Assembly: GCF_965216805.1 (NCBI RefSeq)
Contig: NZ_CBDCGN010000002.1
Coordinates: forward strand, 620,001 to 684,000
Reading direction: 5' to 3'
Source: Panacagrimonas sp965216805
Lineage (GTDB): Bacteria > Pseudomonadota > Gammaproteobacteria > Nevskiales > Nevskiaceae
DNA: 64,000 nucleotides
The notes below the pieces were generated by a model, which saw only the letters and a list, made by a program, of their open reading frames with translations, was not told where the DNA came from and made no database searches. Numbering within the stretch: position 1 is the first letter of the stretch; each line of letters begins with the position of its first letter. Made by a program: the position numbers and the translations under genes. Shown here in pieces: positions 40,505 through 49,625 of this stretch.

Positions 40505-41644
40505 GTGACATACCTCAGAAAAACCACATTTGCCGCCTCGGCCCTGGCCCTGATGGCCACCTCGGCACATGCCCTGGACGAGCCGAAATATCTCAGCGCC
40601 ATGGGCTTGGGCTATTTCCCGGATTCGGTGCTCGAGTTGGACGACGGTTACGGCGCCCGCGCGCTGGTCGGGTTGCCGCTGGGTTCCAACCTCAATCTGG
40701 AACTGGGCATCGTCGGCTATGCCGCCGACCCCGAAGCCGGCGGGCCAGACCTGGAGCAGTATGGCGCTGGCGCCGACCTGATGATTCCATTCGCCAAAGG
40801 CAATGTGACACCGTTCATGGTGTTGGGCGGCGGTTATCTGCGGGCGGAAGCCGGAAATATCGAACGTCTGGACAATGGTTACGCCAACGCGGGCTTGGGT
40901 CTGTTGTTCGATCTGGGCCGTGGCTGGGGTATCCGCGCCGAGGGTCGCTACGTCGCGCTGTTCCCCGACAGCAAGGCGGACATCGACGAAGGTCATCTGG
41001 ATGACGCGGTTGCCGGGCTCGGCCTGCAATACACCTTCCAGCGGCCCGAACCGCCGGCACCGCCTCCGCCACCGCCACCGCCGGTCGTGGTTGCGCCGCC
41101 CGCGGACTCCGACGGGGATGGCGTCATCGACAGCGCCGATCAGTGCCCGAACACGCCGGTGGGCGTACAGGTCGACGTGCGCGGCTGCCCGCTGGACGGC
41201 GACGGCGACGGCGTGCCGGACTATCTGGACAAATGTCCCAACACCACACGCGGGCTCAAGGTCGATGCCGACGGCTGCGTGCGCGAGGCGCAGACCATCG
41301 TGCTGCAGAACGTCAATTTCGAGTTCGACAAGGACACGCTGACCGTCGATGCCCGCACCGTGTTGTCAGGCGTGGCGCAGGGTTTGATGAGTCAGAAGGA
41401 TCTCAAGGTCGAGATCGCCGGTCACACCGACGCGCTGGGTAGCGACGGATACAACCAGCGCCTGTCGGATCGTCGTGCGGCCTCGGTCAAGTCCTACCTG
41501 ATCTCGCAGGGCGTGCATCCCACGCAGTTGATCTCGCGCGGTTACGGCGAGAGCCAGCCGGTGGCCAGCAACGAGACCGTGGAAGGTCAGGCGCAGAACC
41601 GCCGTGTCGAGTTCCGCGTGTTGAGTCAGCCGCGCGCGCGGTGA
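40505..41644 (+). CDS. OmpA-family outer-membrane protein with thrombospondin type 3 repeats
   Basis: A 379-residue protein. Signal peptide (residues 1-23, LALMATSAHA), a small N-terminal beta-barrel (residues 30-180), a Pro-rich hinge (PPAPPPPPPPP), two calcium-binding type 3 repeats (DSDGDGVIDSADQCPNTP and DGDGDGVPDYLDKCPNT), and a C-terminal OmpA peptidoglycan-binding domain (VNFEFDKDTL; GHTDALGSDGYNQRLSDRRA). It links outer membrane and peptidoglycan. GTG at 40505 is chosen, with GGGAGG before it. A strong terminator follows. Confidence 0.93.
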   Translation: MTYLRKTTFAASALALMATSAHALDEPKYLSAMGLGYFPDSVLELDDGYGARALVGLPLGSNLNLELGIVGYAADPEAGGPDLEQYGAGADLMIPFAKGNVTPFMVLGGGYLRAEAGNIERLDNGYANAGLGLLFDLGRGWGIRAEGRYVALFPDSKADIDEGHLDDAVAGLGLQYTFQRPEPPAPPPPPPPPVVVAPPADSDGDGVIDSADQCPNTPVGVQVDVRGCPLDGDGDGVPDYLDKCPNTTRGLKVDADGCVREAQTIVLQNVNFEFDKDTLTVDARTVLSGVAQGLMSQKDLKVEIAGHTDALGSDGYNQRLSDRRAASVKSYLISQGVHPTQLISRGYGESQPVASNETVEGQAQNRRVEFRVLSQPRAR

Positions 41645-41672
41645 TCGCCGTCGCCTAGAAGTCGGTCTCATC

Positions 41673-41709
41673 GGCCCGGGTACGCAAGCGCCCGGGCCTT
41701 TTCTTTTTC
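41673..41709 (+). terminator. Rho-independent terminator after the OmpA-like gene
   Basis: GGCCCGGG stem, loop, CCCGGGCC, then TTTTCTTTTTC. Confidence 0.85.
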
Positions 41710-41748
41710 AGCGGCGGTCGAGACCGATTGCCGTCTGCGGGGGGCGGC

Positions 41749-42765
41749 TCAGGCGCGCGGAATTTGCATCGTCACGCAGTGCAGGCTGCCGTACTGACGG
41801 ATCAGCCAGCGGCAGTCCACCGCAACCACCTCGCGGCCCGGAAAGCATGGGCGTAGTGCCGCCAGCGCCACCGGGTCCTGCGGCAGGCCATAGACGGGCA
41901 CCAGCACGGCACCGTTGGTGATGAGGAAATTGGCGTAGCCGGCCGGCAGACGCCGCCCGTCGTCGTCATGAACCGCTTGCGGCATCGGCAGCGGCACCAG
42001 TCGATAGGGCTCGCCGCCGAGCTGCCGGAAGGCACGCAACTCGTCCTGCATCGCGGCGAGGTCCTCGAAGTGGGCGTCGCTGCGGTCTTCGCAGACCTGG
42101 TAGGCGATGGTGCGGGCGTCGCAGTAGCGCGCGATCGTATCGATATGGCCGTCGGTGTCGTCGCCGATCAGGTCGCCATGTTTGAGCCACAACACGCGCT
42201 CGCAACCGAAGCGTGGTTTGAGATAGGCCTCGATACCGGCCTTGTCCAGATGCGGGTTGCGCGTCGGCGCCAGCAGGCAGCGCTCGGTGGTGAGCAGGGT
42301 GCCGTGGCCGTCAACTTCGATCGCCCCACCCTCGAGCACGAAGTCCTGCGCCTCCACCGGCGCATCCCAGGCCCTCTGCGCTGCCAGGGTTTGCGTCAGG
42401 GCATCGTCCAGTTGCGCGTCGAACTTGCCGCCCCAACCGTTAAACCGGAAGTCCAGATGCAACGCTGCGCCGTTGCGCATGACGGTGATGGGGCCGTGAT
42501 CGCGCGCCCAAACGTCGTTGGACGGCACCTGAAAAATGCGCACGCGCCCAGTCGATGCCCCGGCCTGCTGCAGCCGCGCACGCAATGCCGCCGGGTCCAG
42601 CCCGTAGTTGATGTGCAAGGGCACCCAGCGGCTGATGGCGCAGGCGATGTCGATGAAATTCCGTTCCACCGCATCGAAGTGACGGGCGAAGTCGCCGTCG
42701 GCGCGCGGCCAGGTCAGCATCACCGAGGATTGGGGTGCCCACTCGGGCGGTAGGAAGTTGGTCAT
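41749..42765 (-). CDS. Agmatine deiminase family protein
   Basis: A 338-residue guanidino-modifying enzyme. Landmarks: NDVWARDHGPITV, FNGWGGKF, DFVLEGGAIEVDGHGTLLTTE, GDDTDGHID (His and Asp) and catalytic Cys in SLHCVTMQIP near the C-terminus. It converts agmatine to N-carbamoylputrescine in putrescine synthesis. Related peptidyl-arginine deiminase-like proteins share the fold. The length is about 20 residues shorter than the usual AguA. The terminator of the next leftward gene lies just upstream. Confidence 0.9.
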   Translation of the reverse strand: MTNFLPPEWAPQSSVMLTWPRADGDFARHFDAVERNFIDIACAISRWVPLHINYGLDPAALRARLQQAGASTGRVRIFQVPSNDVWARDHGPITVMRNGAALHLDFRFNGWGGKFDAQLDDALTQTLAAQRAWDAPVEAQDFVLEGGAIEVDGHGTLLTTERCLLAPTRNPHLDKAGIEAYLKPRFGCERVLWLKHGDLIGDDTDGHIDTIARYCDARTIAYQVCEDRSDAHFEDLAAMQDELRAFRQLGGEPYRLVPLPMPQAVHDDDGRRLPAGYANFLITNGAVLVPVYGLPQDPVALAALRPCFPGREVVAVDCRWLIRQYGSLHCVTMQIPRA

Positions 42766-42778
42766 GGGGGTGTTGTCG

Positions 42779-42814
42779 AAAAAAAGCCCCGGCAGTGTTT
42801 GACATTGCCGGGGC
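42779..42814 (-). terminator. Terminator of the 42838-43215 gene
   Basis: Leftward: CCCCGGCAATGTC/CACTGCCGGGG stem followed by seven T residues. Confidence 0.85.
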
Positions 42815-42837
42815 CGGAGAACGAAAGGGACAGCCGT

Positions 42838-43215
42838 TCAGGGCGTGGGCTCGCCCTGCAAGCCATCACGTACCTGGACCGGGGCGGGGTTGTCGCGCTG
42901 GACCACGTCGACGACGTGGCTGTATTCGAAGAACACCGAATAGCCGTCGTAGTCCCATCGCGTGATGGGAGGCTGTTGGGCCGAGCCGCCGCCGACCGCG
43001 GGATGCTTGACCCCCGGCGGGCCGAACTGGCGACTGACGGCGGTCTTGTCCATGCCCTTGTTGGGCAGCGGCACTACCGGCTGGGCCTGTCCGGTGATGA
43101 CAATCACCTCGGGCTCGACCACTTCTTCGGGTTCGACCATTTCTTCGACCTGGGCCTGCGCCGCGATGGCGGCCAGACTCAGACAGGTTGCGAGCAGAGG
43201 CAGTGGAATGCGCAT
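42838..43215 (-). CDS. Small exported protein, unknown function
   Basis: A 125-residue protein with a signal peptide (MRIPLPLLATCLSLAAIAA), an acidic Glu/Val/Pro-rich segment (residues 24-44) and a C-terminal conserved-looking part GMDKTAVSRQFGPPGVKH, WDYDGYSVFFEYSHVVDVV. This C-terminal pattern resembles small lipoprotein/SmpA-like proteins in related bacteria. It has its own terminator. Function unknown. Confidence 0.75.
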   Translation of the reverse strand: MRIPLPLLATCLSLAAIAAQAQVEEMVEPEEVVEPEVIVITGQAQPVVPLPNKGMDKTAVSRQFGPPGVKHPAVGGGSAQQPPITRWDYDGYSVFFEYSHVVDVVQRDNPAPVQVRDGLQGEPTP

Positions 43216-43276
43216 GGGAAACGACCTCTCGAAAGCCGAACGCAGAATAGCATCGGGGATGGATCGGCCGCTGGGC

Positions 43277-44428
43277 TCATGCCGCGGCCTGCAGGTCGGC
43301 GATCAGGGCGGCCATAAAGCGGGCAGCTTCGCCGCCGGTGACCGCGCGGTGGTCGAAGCTCAACGACACCGGCAGCACCTTGCTCACCTCAGCCCTGCCT
43401 TTGACCGGCACCACGGCGTCGCGAATGGCGCCCGCCGCCAGGATGGCCACGGTCGGGGGCACGATCACCGGCGTGGCGTAGCGGCCGCCGTAGCGACCGA
43501 AATTGGACAGGGTGAAAGTGTAGCCGCGCAGTTCTTCCAGGGGCACGCTGCGGTTGCGCGCGTCGTCCTTCATCTTGTCCAGGCCCAGCCGCAGCGACTG
43601 CTCATCGCGGTTGCCGACGTCCTGCATCACACAGACAAACAGACCTTCCGGCGTGTCGACCGCCACGCCCAGGTGCACCTTGTCCAGCACCCTGCGCCCG
43701 ACTTCGGCGTGGTCGAACCAGGCGTTGAGCGCAGGTTCAACCTTGACGGCGGTGACAATGGCGCGGATCAGGCGAAAGCTGACATCCTGCTGCGGCGATT
43801 TCCACCCGCTCAACACCGCATCGTCCATCAAGGTGGTCGGCATGACTTCGTCGCGGGCCTGACTCATGGTGCGGGCCATGGCCCGGCGCGGACCGCGCAG
43901 CTTTTCCAGCGGACCGACCTCGGTGAGAATCTTGTGTACGCGCTGCACGTCGGTGGCGGTCACCACGCCGTCGGGCCCGGTCGGCGTGATGATGGTCAGA
44001 TCCACATTGAGCCGATGCGCCAGTGCCCGCACCGCCGGCGCCACCTTGAGGCCGGCGGCGCCGCCCACTGCCGTCGCGTTGTCGGTGAGCACTTCGCTGC
44101 CCTGGGTCATGGCGCCGACCACCACCCCGGTGTCGCGGATCGCCTCCGCCGCGGCAACGGTTCGATCGGTATCGGCGGGTGGCGGATCGGTCGCCGTGCC
44201 GGCAAAGGTCACCAGCGGTTGACCGACCTCGACGGTGTCACCCACCGCGCCGTGCAGCTTGGCAATGGTGCCGGCCTGCGGGCTGGGCACCTCCACCACC
44301 GCCTTGGCGGTCTCCACCGATACCAGGGGCTGGTCGGCCTTGACCGCATCGCCCTCGGCCACCAGCCAATCGCGAATCTCTGCGTCCTGCAGACCTTCGC
44401 CCAGATCGGGAAGCTTGAACACTTTCAT
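43277..44428 (-). CDS. 2-oxoacid dehydrogenase E2 (dihydrolipoamide acyltransferase)
   Basis: A 383-residue protein. The N-terminal lipoyl domain has Lys42 in VSVETAKAVVEVPSP, then a hinge, a peripheral-subunit-binding domain (VRALAHRLNVDLTII) and the catalytic domain. Near its end SFDHRAVTGGEAARF replaces the usual HxxxDG by HRAVTGG, so the Asp that normally assists catalysis is Thr. This could be a subfamily feature. It transfers acyl groups from E1 to CoA. It starts at 44428, where the lipoyl domain begins. It lies downstream of E1alpha, E1beta and the DUF1328 gene in one direction. Confidence 0.92.
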   Translation of the reverse strand: MKVFKLPDLGEGLQDAEIRDWLVAEGDAVKADQPLVSVETAKAVVEVPSPQAGTIAKLHGAVGDTVEVGQPLVTFAGTATDPPPADTDRTVAAAEAIRDTGVVVGAMTQGSEVLTDNATAVGGAAGLKVAPAVRALAHRLNVDLTIITPTGPDGVVTATDVQRVHKILTEVGPLEKLRGPRRAMARTMSQARDEVMPTTLMDDAVLSGWKSPQQDVSFRLIRAIVTAVKVEPALNAWFDHAEVGRRVLDKVHLGVAVDTPEGLFVCVMQDVGNRDEQSLRLGLDKMKDDARNRSVPLEELRGYTFTLSNFGRYGGRYATPVIVPPTVAILAAGAIRDAVVPVKGRAEVSKVLPVSLSFDHRAVTGGEAARFMAALIADLQAAA

Positions 44429-44538
44429 CGGAACGGCTCCACGCGGCCGGATGCGAATCGCAGGGAGCAAGCCCTTTGTTCGCGTCGCGAACCTTCGACG
44501 CCGAGCCTGCTCCGACCGCGGCCCGGCTTCAAGACGGA

Positions 44539-44703
44539 TCAGACCCGCGGTTTGCGTCCCATGATGAACGAGATCACCCACACCACCAGAAACGCCACGA
44601 ACAGCGCCTTGGCGATCCAGGCGGCGTCGCCCGCGATGCCGCCGAAGCCGAGTACGCCGGCAATGATGGCCACGACCAGAAAGATCAGCGAGTAATGCAG
44701 CAT
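44539..44703 (-). CDS. DUF1328-family small membrane protein
   Basis: A 54-residue protein with two hydrophobic segments (YSLIFLVVAIIAGVLGFGGIA and IAKALFVAFLVVWVISFIM) typical of YtjA/DUF1328. A good AAGGAG is just upstream of the ATG. It sits between E1beta and E2 but may be transcribed separately. Confidence 0.88.
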   Translation of the reverse strand: MLHYSLIFLVVAIIAGVLGFGGIAGDAAWIAKALFVAFLVVWVISFIMGRKPRV

Positions 44704-44874
44704 GAGCGGACTCCTTGAGCGGGCGAAAGCGCCCTGACGCACCTCGACGGTGCCGACGCGCGGCGGTCGCATACGGCGATCGCTGCACAGGTTTCGAGCT
44801 GGCAGGGTCCCTGACGCGCCTGAATGGGGGCGGAACGTTGTCGGTCTTGGTGCCGAGGCGGTGCGCGCGACCGC

Positions 44875-45864
44875 TCAGCTTAGCGGCGCCATCTCCAGCA
44901 CCTTGCCGACCGCCGCGACGATGCGGGAACGATCTGGAATGTAGGCACTTTCCAGCCTCGACAACGGCATCACGGTGTCGTAACCGGAGACGCGCAATAC
45001 GGGTGCGAACAGGCTCAACAGGCCGTGTTCGGCCAGATTGGCGGCGATCTCACTGGCCGGACCGTAGGCGCGCGGCGCCTCCTGCACGATCACGCAGCGT
45101 CCGGTTTTGGCCACGCTGTTAAGAATGCTGTCCATGTCCAGAGGCTTGAGGCTGGCGACGTCGATGAGCTCGCAGTGAACACCTTGCAAGGCCAGCTGGT
45201 CGGCCGCCAGGCGGGCGTCATGCATCATCGCGCCCCAGCTCACCAGGGTGACGTGCGTGCCTTCGCGTTCGACGAAAGCGGTGTCGAGAGGCAGCGCCTC
45301 GCCATCGTCCTCCACGCTCTGTTTGAACAGCCGATAGCAGCGAGTGGGCTCCAGGAACACCACCGGATCGGGATCGCGGATGGCGGCCAGGAGCAGGCCG
45401 TACGCGCGCGCCGGATTGGACGGGCACAGCACGCGCAGGCCCGGGACGTGCGCGAAGAAAGTCTCCATCGACTCGGAGTGATGCTCCGGCGCATGAATGC
45501 CGCCACCGTTGGGTGCGCGGATGACCAGCGGACAGGACAGCCGTCCGCGCGTGCGATTGCGCATTCGGCTGGCGTGGTTGGCGATCTGGTCGATGCACGG
45601 ATACATGAAGCCGCTGAACTGAATTTCCGCCACCGGCCGCAAGCCTTGGGTGGACAGGCCCACGCTCATCGCCGCGATGAGGTTCTCCGCCAGCGGCGTG
45701 TCGATCACACGATCCTCGCCAAAGGCATCGAGCAATCCGACGGTGGCGCGAAAAACGCCGCCGTTGCGGCCGATGTCCTCGCCCAGCACCACCACATTGG
45801 AGTCGCGGGCCATCTCCGATTTCAGCGCCAGATTGACCGCTTCGATCAGGTTGAGCTCGGGCAT
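44875..45864 (-). CDS. Branched-chain 2-oxoacid dehydrogenase E1 beta subunit
   Basis: A 329-residue TPP-dependent enzyme beta subunit: NLALKSEMARDSNVVVLGEDIG, GVFRATVGLLDAFGE, DTPLAENLIAA, HHSESMETFFAHVPG and the C-terminal ELIDVASLKPLD. It pairs with the E1 alpha subunit encoded four bases upstream (minus strand) to decarboxylate branched-chain 2-oxoacids. Confidence 0.94.
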   Translation of the reverse strand: MPELNLIEAVNLALKSEMARDSNVVVLGEDIGRNGGVFRATVGLLDAFGEDRVIDTPLAENLIAAMSVGLSTQGLRPVAEIQFSGFMYPCIDQIANHASRMRNRTRGRLSCPLVIRAPNGGGIHAPEHHSESMETFFAHVPGLRVLCPSNPARAYGLLLAAIRDPDPVVFLEPTRCYRLFKQSVEDDGEALPLDTAFVEREGTHVTLVSWGAMMHDARLAADQLALQGVHCELIDVASLKPLDMDSILNSVAKTGRCVIVQEAPRAYGPASEIAANLAEHGLLSLFAPVLRVSGYDTVMPLSRLESAYIPDRSRIVAAVGKVLEMAPLS

Positions 45865-45868
45865 CGCT

Positions 45869-46978
45869 TCAGTGCTCGTTCGACGCGCGCGACAGCAGTT
45901 CGTCGCGCTGCGCGTGCAACGTCGCGGGCAGTTCGGCGTAGAGCGAATCGAACATCGCCTGCGGCGGTTCCGGGGTCATCGCCAGATAGGCCTGCGCCAC
46001 CGCGTCGGCTTTGGCCGCGGCCTGTGCATCGAGTTGTTCTTCGTCGCTGGCGGTCCACAGACCTTGCGTCGTCAGGTAGGTACGCAGGCGCAGGATGGGG
46101 CAGCGCTTCCACGCGGCGCTCAGCTCTTCTTCGGAACGGTAGCGCCGTGCGTCGTCGGCGGTGGTGTGATCGTGCAGGCGATAGGTCTGGGCCTCGACCA
46201 GTCTGGGGCCCTGTCCCAGCCGCGCGGCGTCCAGCGCCGTGTGCAGAACCTGTCGCGCAGCAACCACGTCGTTGCCGTCGACCTGCTCGCCTGGCATGCC
46301 GGCGGCGATGGCTTTCTGGGCCAGAGTTTCAGCGTGGGTCTGGCGCGATCGCGGCACCGAGATCGCCCACTGGTTGTTCACTGCCACGAAGACCAAGGGC
46401 AGCTTCCACACCTGTGCGGCGTTGAGAGCCTCGTAGAAATCCCCGCGCGAAGTGGCGCCGTCGCCGCAGCTTGCGAGCACCGCGCCCGGGCGCTTTTGCA
46501 GCTTCATCGCATAGGCGACACCCACCGCCTGCGGAATCTGGGTAGAGATCGGCACGCAGAACGGGAAATCGCGATGCGCGGGCGTATCCGCCGGAAAGTC
46601 CATGGAGCGCTCGTCGCCAGCCCAGTACAGGAACGTGGATTCCGGCGGCACGCCGCGCAGGAACTGCGCCGCGTAATCGCGGTAGGACGGAATCAGCACG
46701 TCTTCGTCGCGCAAGGCCAGACCGATGGCGGTGCCTACCGCCTCCTGGCCCAGACCGGAGGCGTAGGTGCCGAGCTGACCGGTGCGCTGCAGGCTCACTG
46801 CCTTGCGGTCGATGGCGCGCGTTTCCACCATCACGGTGTACATCCGCCGCAGTTGATCGGCGTCCTGAGCAAACGCCGGCAGCGGTGCGAGTGCACGTCC
46901 TTCGGCATCGAGGTAGCGCGTGAGCCGGACCTCGAACGTCGCGACGATCTGGTCGGCCAAGGGAGAGGGGCGGTTCAT
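45869..46978 (-). CDS. Branched-chain 2-oxoacid dehydrogenase E1 alpha subunit
   Basis: A 369-residue TPP-binding subunit. The TPP motif runs from GDGATSRGDFYEALNAAQV to FVAVNNQWAIS. Other landmarks are TGQLGTYASGLGQEA and the phosphorylation-loop region HTTADDARRYRS. Start at 46978 (MNRPSPLA); upstream MLSSAH is less likely. It is first in the E1alpha-E1beta-(DUF1328)-E2 set; no E3 gene lies nearby, so a shared lipoamide dehydrogenase is presumably used. The complex feeds branched-chain fatty-acid synthesis or catabolism. Confidence 0.94.
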   Translation of the reverse strand: MNRPSPLADQIVATFEVRLTRYLDAEGRALAPLPAFAQDADQLRRMYTVMVETRAIDRKAVSLQRTGQLGTYASGLGQEAVGTAIGLALRDEDVLIPSYRDYAAQFLRGVPPESTFLYWAGDERSMDFPADTPAHRDFPFCVPISTQIPQAVGVAYAMKLQKRPGAVLASCGDGATSRGDFYEALNAAQVWKLPLVFVAVNNQWAISVPRSRQTHAETLAQKAIAAGMPGEQVDGNDVVAARQVLHTALDAARLGQGPRLVEAQTYRLHDHTTADDARRYRSEEELSAAWKRCPILRLRTYLTTQGLWTASDEEQLDAQAAAKADAVAQAYLAMTPEPPQAMFDSLYAELPATLHAQRDELLSRASNEH

Positions 46979-47063
46979 CGAATTCACCTTGCGCTTCGCG
47001 TGGGCCGAAGATAGCACCGGTGTTTCCCAGCGGCGGCCTTCAGCTGGCGGTTGGCGATCCGCC

Positions 47064-48224
47064 CTACCACTTCAAGGAAAAATTCCAGTGCAGCGAGCTT
47101 TCCGGCGATTGCGACTGCAGCAGGGGCTCGGTCCAGCTCAGGTTCAGGCCCATGTCGGCCCGCGACGTGGCCAGGGTGTTTTCGATCCAGCGTTTGAAAC
47201 CCAGGCCCAGGCCGATCTGGTTGCGGTGCGTGTCGAAGCCATCTGCGACCAGGAACCACAACGGGTCCGGTGCATGTGCGACGGATGCCGACAGACTCAT
47301 CTGACGCAACTGCCGGGTCACCCGGGTTTCGGCCGACCATTGCGTGTGCGGGGTTATCGCGCCGGCGTCGCCAAGGCGGCGCAGCCGCAGGATGGCAGTG
47401 GCCTGGTAGGCACCGACGGGCCGCGCGTGGGACAGGTTCAGTTCGTAGGCCAGGGGCAATGCGGCCGCGACTGCCAAGGGGTCGTCGGCTTCGGGTTCCA
47501 GCATCGTCACTTGCAGGGCGCTCAGGTTGGCGCGCCCCTGTCGGTTCCAGGCCGCGCTCCAGGCGTTTACCGGCAACTCGGCGAAACCACGATCCGGCGC
47601 GACGACGGCGCATTCGCGTGCGGAGACTTCCAGGGTCTGCGGCTTGCGCGCCCCTTGCTCGGTTAGCGGCAGGCGCATCACCCCGTCGAGATTGCACACC
47701 AAAGTATGGGTCAGCACGGTGCCGCTCTGCTGCCAGTTGAGGCCGAACGCGAGTTTGGACGGCGCCCACGACAGTTTGGCGACGCGGCTTTCGCTGGGCA
47801 CGGTGCCTTGAGGGGTGACCTGACCCAGGTAGCGGTCCTCCAGGTCGATCTGCAGTGGGGTGGCCGAAAAAAACAGCGGCAGGCGCGCGCCCAGCCCGTG
47901 ACCGATGGTTTCCTGGCCCAGGGCCACGCCGGGCGGGGCTTCGGCGCCCGGCTCGATCGGCGTGAATGCGGTGCTGCGGTTCAGTGCGTAGCGCGCGTGG
48001 TAGCCGAACAGTTGCTGCGGACCATCGAAACGCAGTGCCCCGTGCACCAGCGAGATGCCGCCGTCCTCCCGCCATAGCGCGCTGTCCATCTCCAGCCGCA
48101 GAGCTTGTCCCAGTCCGCTCCAGGCCGCCGGATTGGAAGAGGTTGGCGTGCGCAGGGTCGCGCAGCCTGCGCAGACCAGGCTCGATAACAGTGCACCTGC
48201 GATCGCGCCTGCGCTTTGGTTCAT
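47064..48224 (-). CDS. Outer-membrane-type lipoprotein, unknown function
   Basis: A 386-residue protein. The signal ends in a lipobox (SSLVCAGC, Cys near residue 21). The rest is beta-rich with regular aromatic residues and ends NFSLKW, like an outer-membrane barrel. A GGGAG ribosome site precedes the ATG at 48224. A longer frame upstream is antisense to lolC/E and not used. No family recognised. It shares a divergent promoter region with lolC/E. Confidence 0.7.
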   Translation of the reverse strand: MNQSAGAIAGALLSSLVCAGCATLRTPTSSNPAAWSGLGQALRLEMDSALWREDGGISLVHGALRFDGPQQLFGYHARYALNRSTAFTPIEPGAEAPPGVALGQETIGHGLGARLPLFFSATPLQIDLEDRYLGQVTPQGTVPSESRVAKLSWAPSKLAFGLNWQQSGTVLTHTLVCNLDGVMRLPLTEQGARKPQTLEVSARECAVVAPDRGFAELPVNAWSAAWNRQGRANLSALQVTMLEPEADDPLAVAAALPLAYELNLSHARPVGAYQATAILRLRRLGDAGAITPHTQWSAETRVTRQLRQMSLSASVAHAPDPLWFLVADGFDTHRNQIGLGLGFKRWIENTLATSRADMGLNLSWTEPLLQSQSPESSLHWNFSLKW

Positions 48225-48377
48225 CACTCCCTTTCTGCAGGTGAATGTTGGCGAACGCAGGATCGGACCTGCGCTGCGCCGAAAAAGTGCCCGACGATGG
48301 CGTCCTTCGTGCGGAACAAATTTCGTGCCGGTGAAGGGCCCGCCGGGAAGGTCGCTGGCAGCAGGTAGAATGCCGCG

Positions 48378-49625
48378 ATGCGGAATCCCTACGAGTTGTT
48401 TGCCGGCCTGCGCTACACCCGGGCCAAGCGGCGCAATCACTTCATTTCCTTCATCTCCGGGGCCTCGATGGTCGGCATTGCCATCGGCGTGACGGCGCTG
48501 ATCACGGTGCTGTCGGTGATGAACGGGTTCGAACAAGAACTTCGCGAACGCATCCTGGGGATGGCCAGTCACGCCACCATCTCGGCCTACCGCGGGCAGC
48601 TTGCGGACTGGCGCCACGTGGCCGACCAGGCACGCATCAACCCGGAGATCGAGGCGGTGGCGCCCTACATCGAGGGCGAAGGCATGCTGCGCATCGGCCA
48701 GGACCTTTCCGGGACCCTGCTGCGCGGCATCCTGCCGGAGCAGGAGATTGCGGTGTCGGACATCGGCGATCACATCAAGAGCGGTTCGCTGGAATCGCTG
48801 CGGCCCGGTACCTACAACATCGTGCTCGGTTGGGAGTTGGCGCAGACCCTGGGTGTGGCGCCGGGCGACAAGATCGATCTGATGATCCCTGTAGCCAGCA
48901 TCACGCCCGCCGGCGTGTTGCCGCGTTTCCGCAGATTCACGGTGTCCGGCGTGTTCCGCGTGGGCATGTACGAATTCGATCGCGGGCTGGTACTGATTCA
49001 CCTGGCCGATGCCCAGGCGCTGTACCGCATGGGCGACGGCGTGACCGGCGTGCGTCTCAAGCTCGACGACATGTTTCGCGCACCGTTGGTGGCGCGCGAA
49101 CTGGCCGAGACGCTCGACGGCGTCTACTACGTCAACGACTGGACGCGCAGCCATGCCAATTTCTTCCGCGCAGTGGCGACCGAGAAGATCGTGATGTTCA
49201 TCATCCTGTCGCTGATCGTGGCGGTGGCGGCATTCAACATCGTGTCGACCCTGGTGATGGTGGTGCAGGACAAGCAGGCGGACATCGCCATTCTGCGCAC
49301 CCTGGGTGCGCGACCGAGGTCGATCATGGCGATCTTCATGGTGCAAGGCTCCATCATCGGCATCATCGGTACGCTGCTTGGCGTGATCGGCGGTGTGGCC
49401 CTGGCGCTGAACGTGGAAACCCTGGTGCCGCTGATCGAAGCTGCGACCGGGCAGCAGTTCTTGTCGCCGGACGTCTACTACATCACCGATCTGCCGTCGG
49501 AGTTGAAGGCGGCCGATGTGGTCCGCATCGCCGCCCTGTCGTTGGCGCTGGGACTCCTGTCCACGTTGTATCCCGCATGGCGCGCGTCGCGGCTGCAACC
49601 CGCGGAAGCGCTTCGCTATGAGTGA
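48378..49625 (+). CDS. lolC: Lipoprotein-releasing ABC transporter permease LolC/LolE
   Basis: A 415-residue inner-membrane protein. The N-terminal helix is followed by the MacB/PCD periplasmic domain, and the C-terminal FtsX domain has three helices (IVMFIILSLIVAVAAFNIVSTL; GSIIGIIGTLLGVIGGVALAL; AALSLALGLLSTLYPAW). The family tail is ASRLQPAEALRYE. With LolD it extracts lipoproteins from the inner membrane. Only one permease gene is present here, as in species with a single LolF/LolC-type protein or with the second gene elsewhere. It overlaps lolD by 8 bases. Confidence 0.94.
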   Translation: MRNPYELFAGLRYTRAKRRNHFISFISGASMVGIAIGVTALITVLSVMNGFEQELRERILGMASHATISAYRGQLADWRHVADQARINPEIEAVAPYIEGEGMLRIGQDLSGTLLRGILPEQEIAVSDIGDHIKSGSLESLRPGTYNIVLGWELAQTLGVAPGDKIDLMIPVASITPAGVLPRFRRFTVSGVFRVGMYEFDRGLVLIHLADAQALYRMGDGVTGVRLKLDDMFRAPLVARELAETLDGVYYVNDWTRSHANFFRAVATEKIVMFIILSLIVAVAAFNIVSTLVMVVQDKQADIAILRTLGARPRSIMAIFMVQGSIIGIIGTLLGVIGGVALALNVETLVPLIEAATGQQFLSPDVYYITDLPSELKAADVVRIAALSLALGLLSTLYPAWRASRLQPAEALRYE

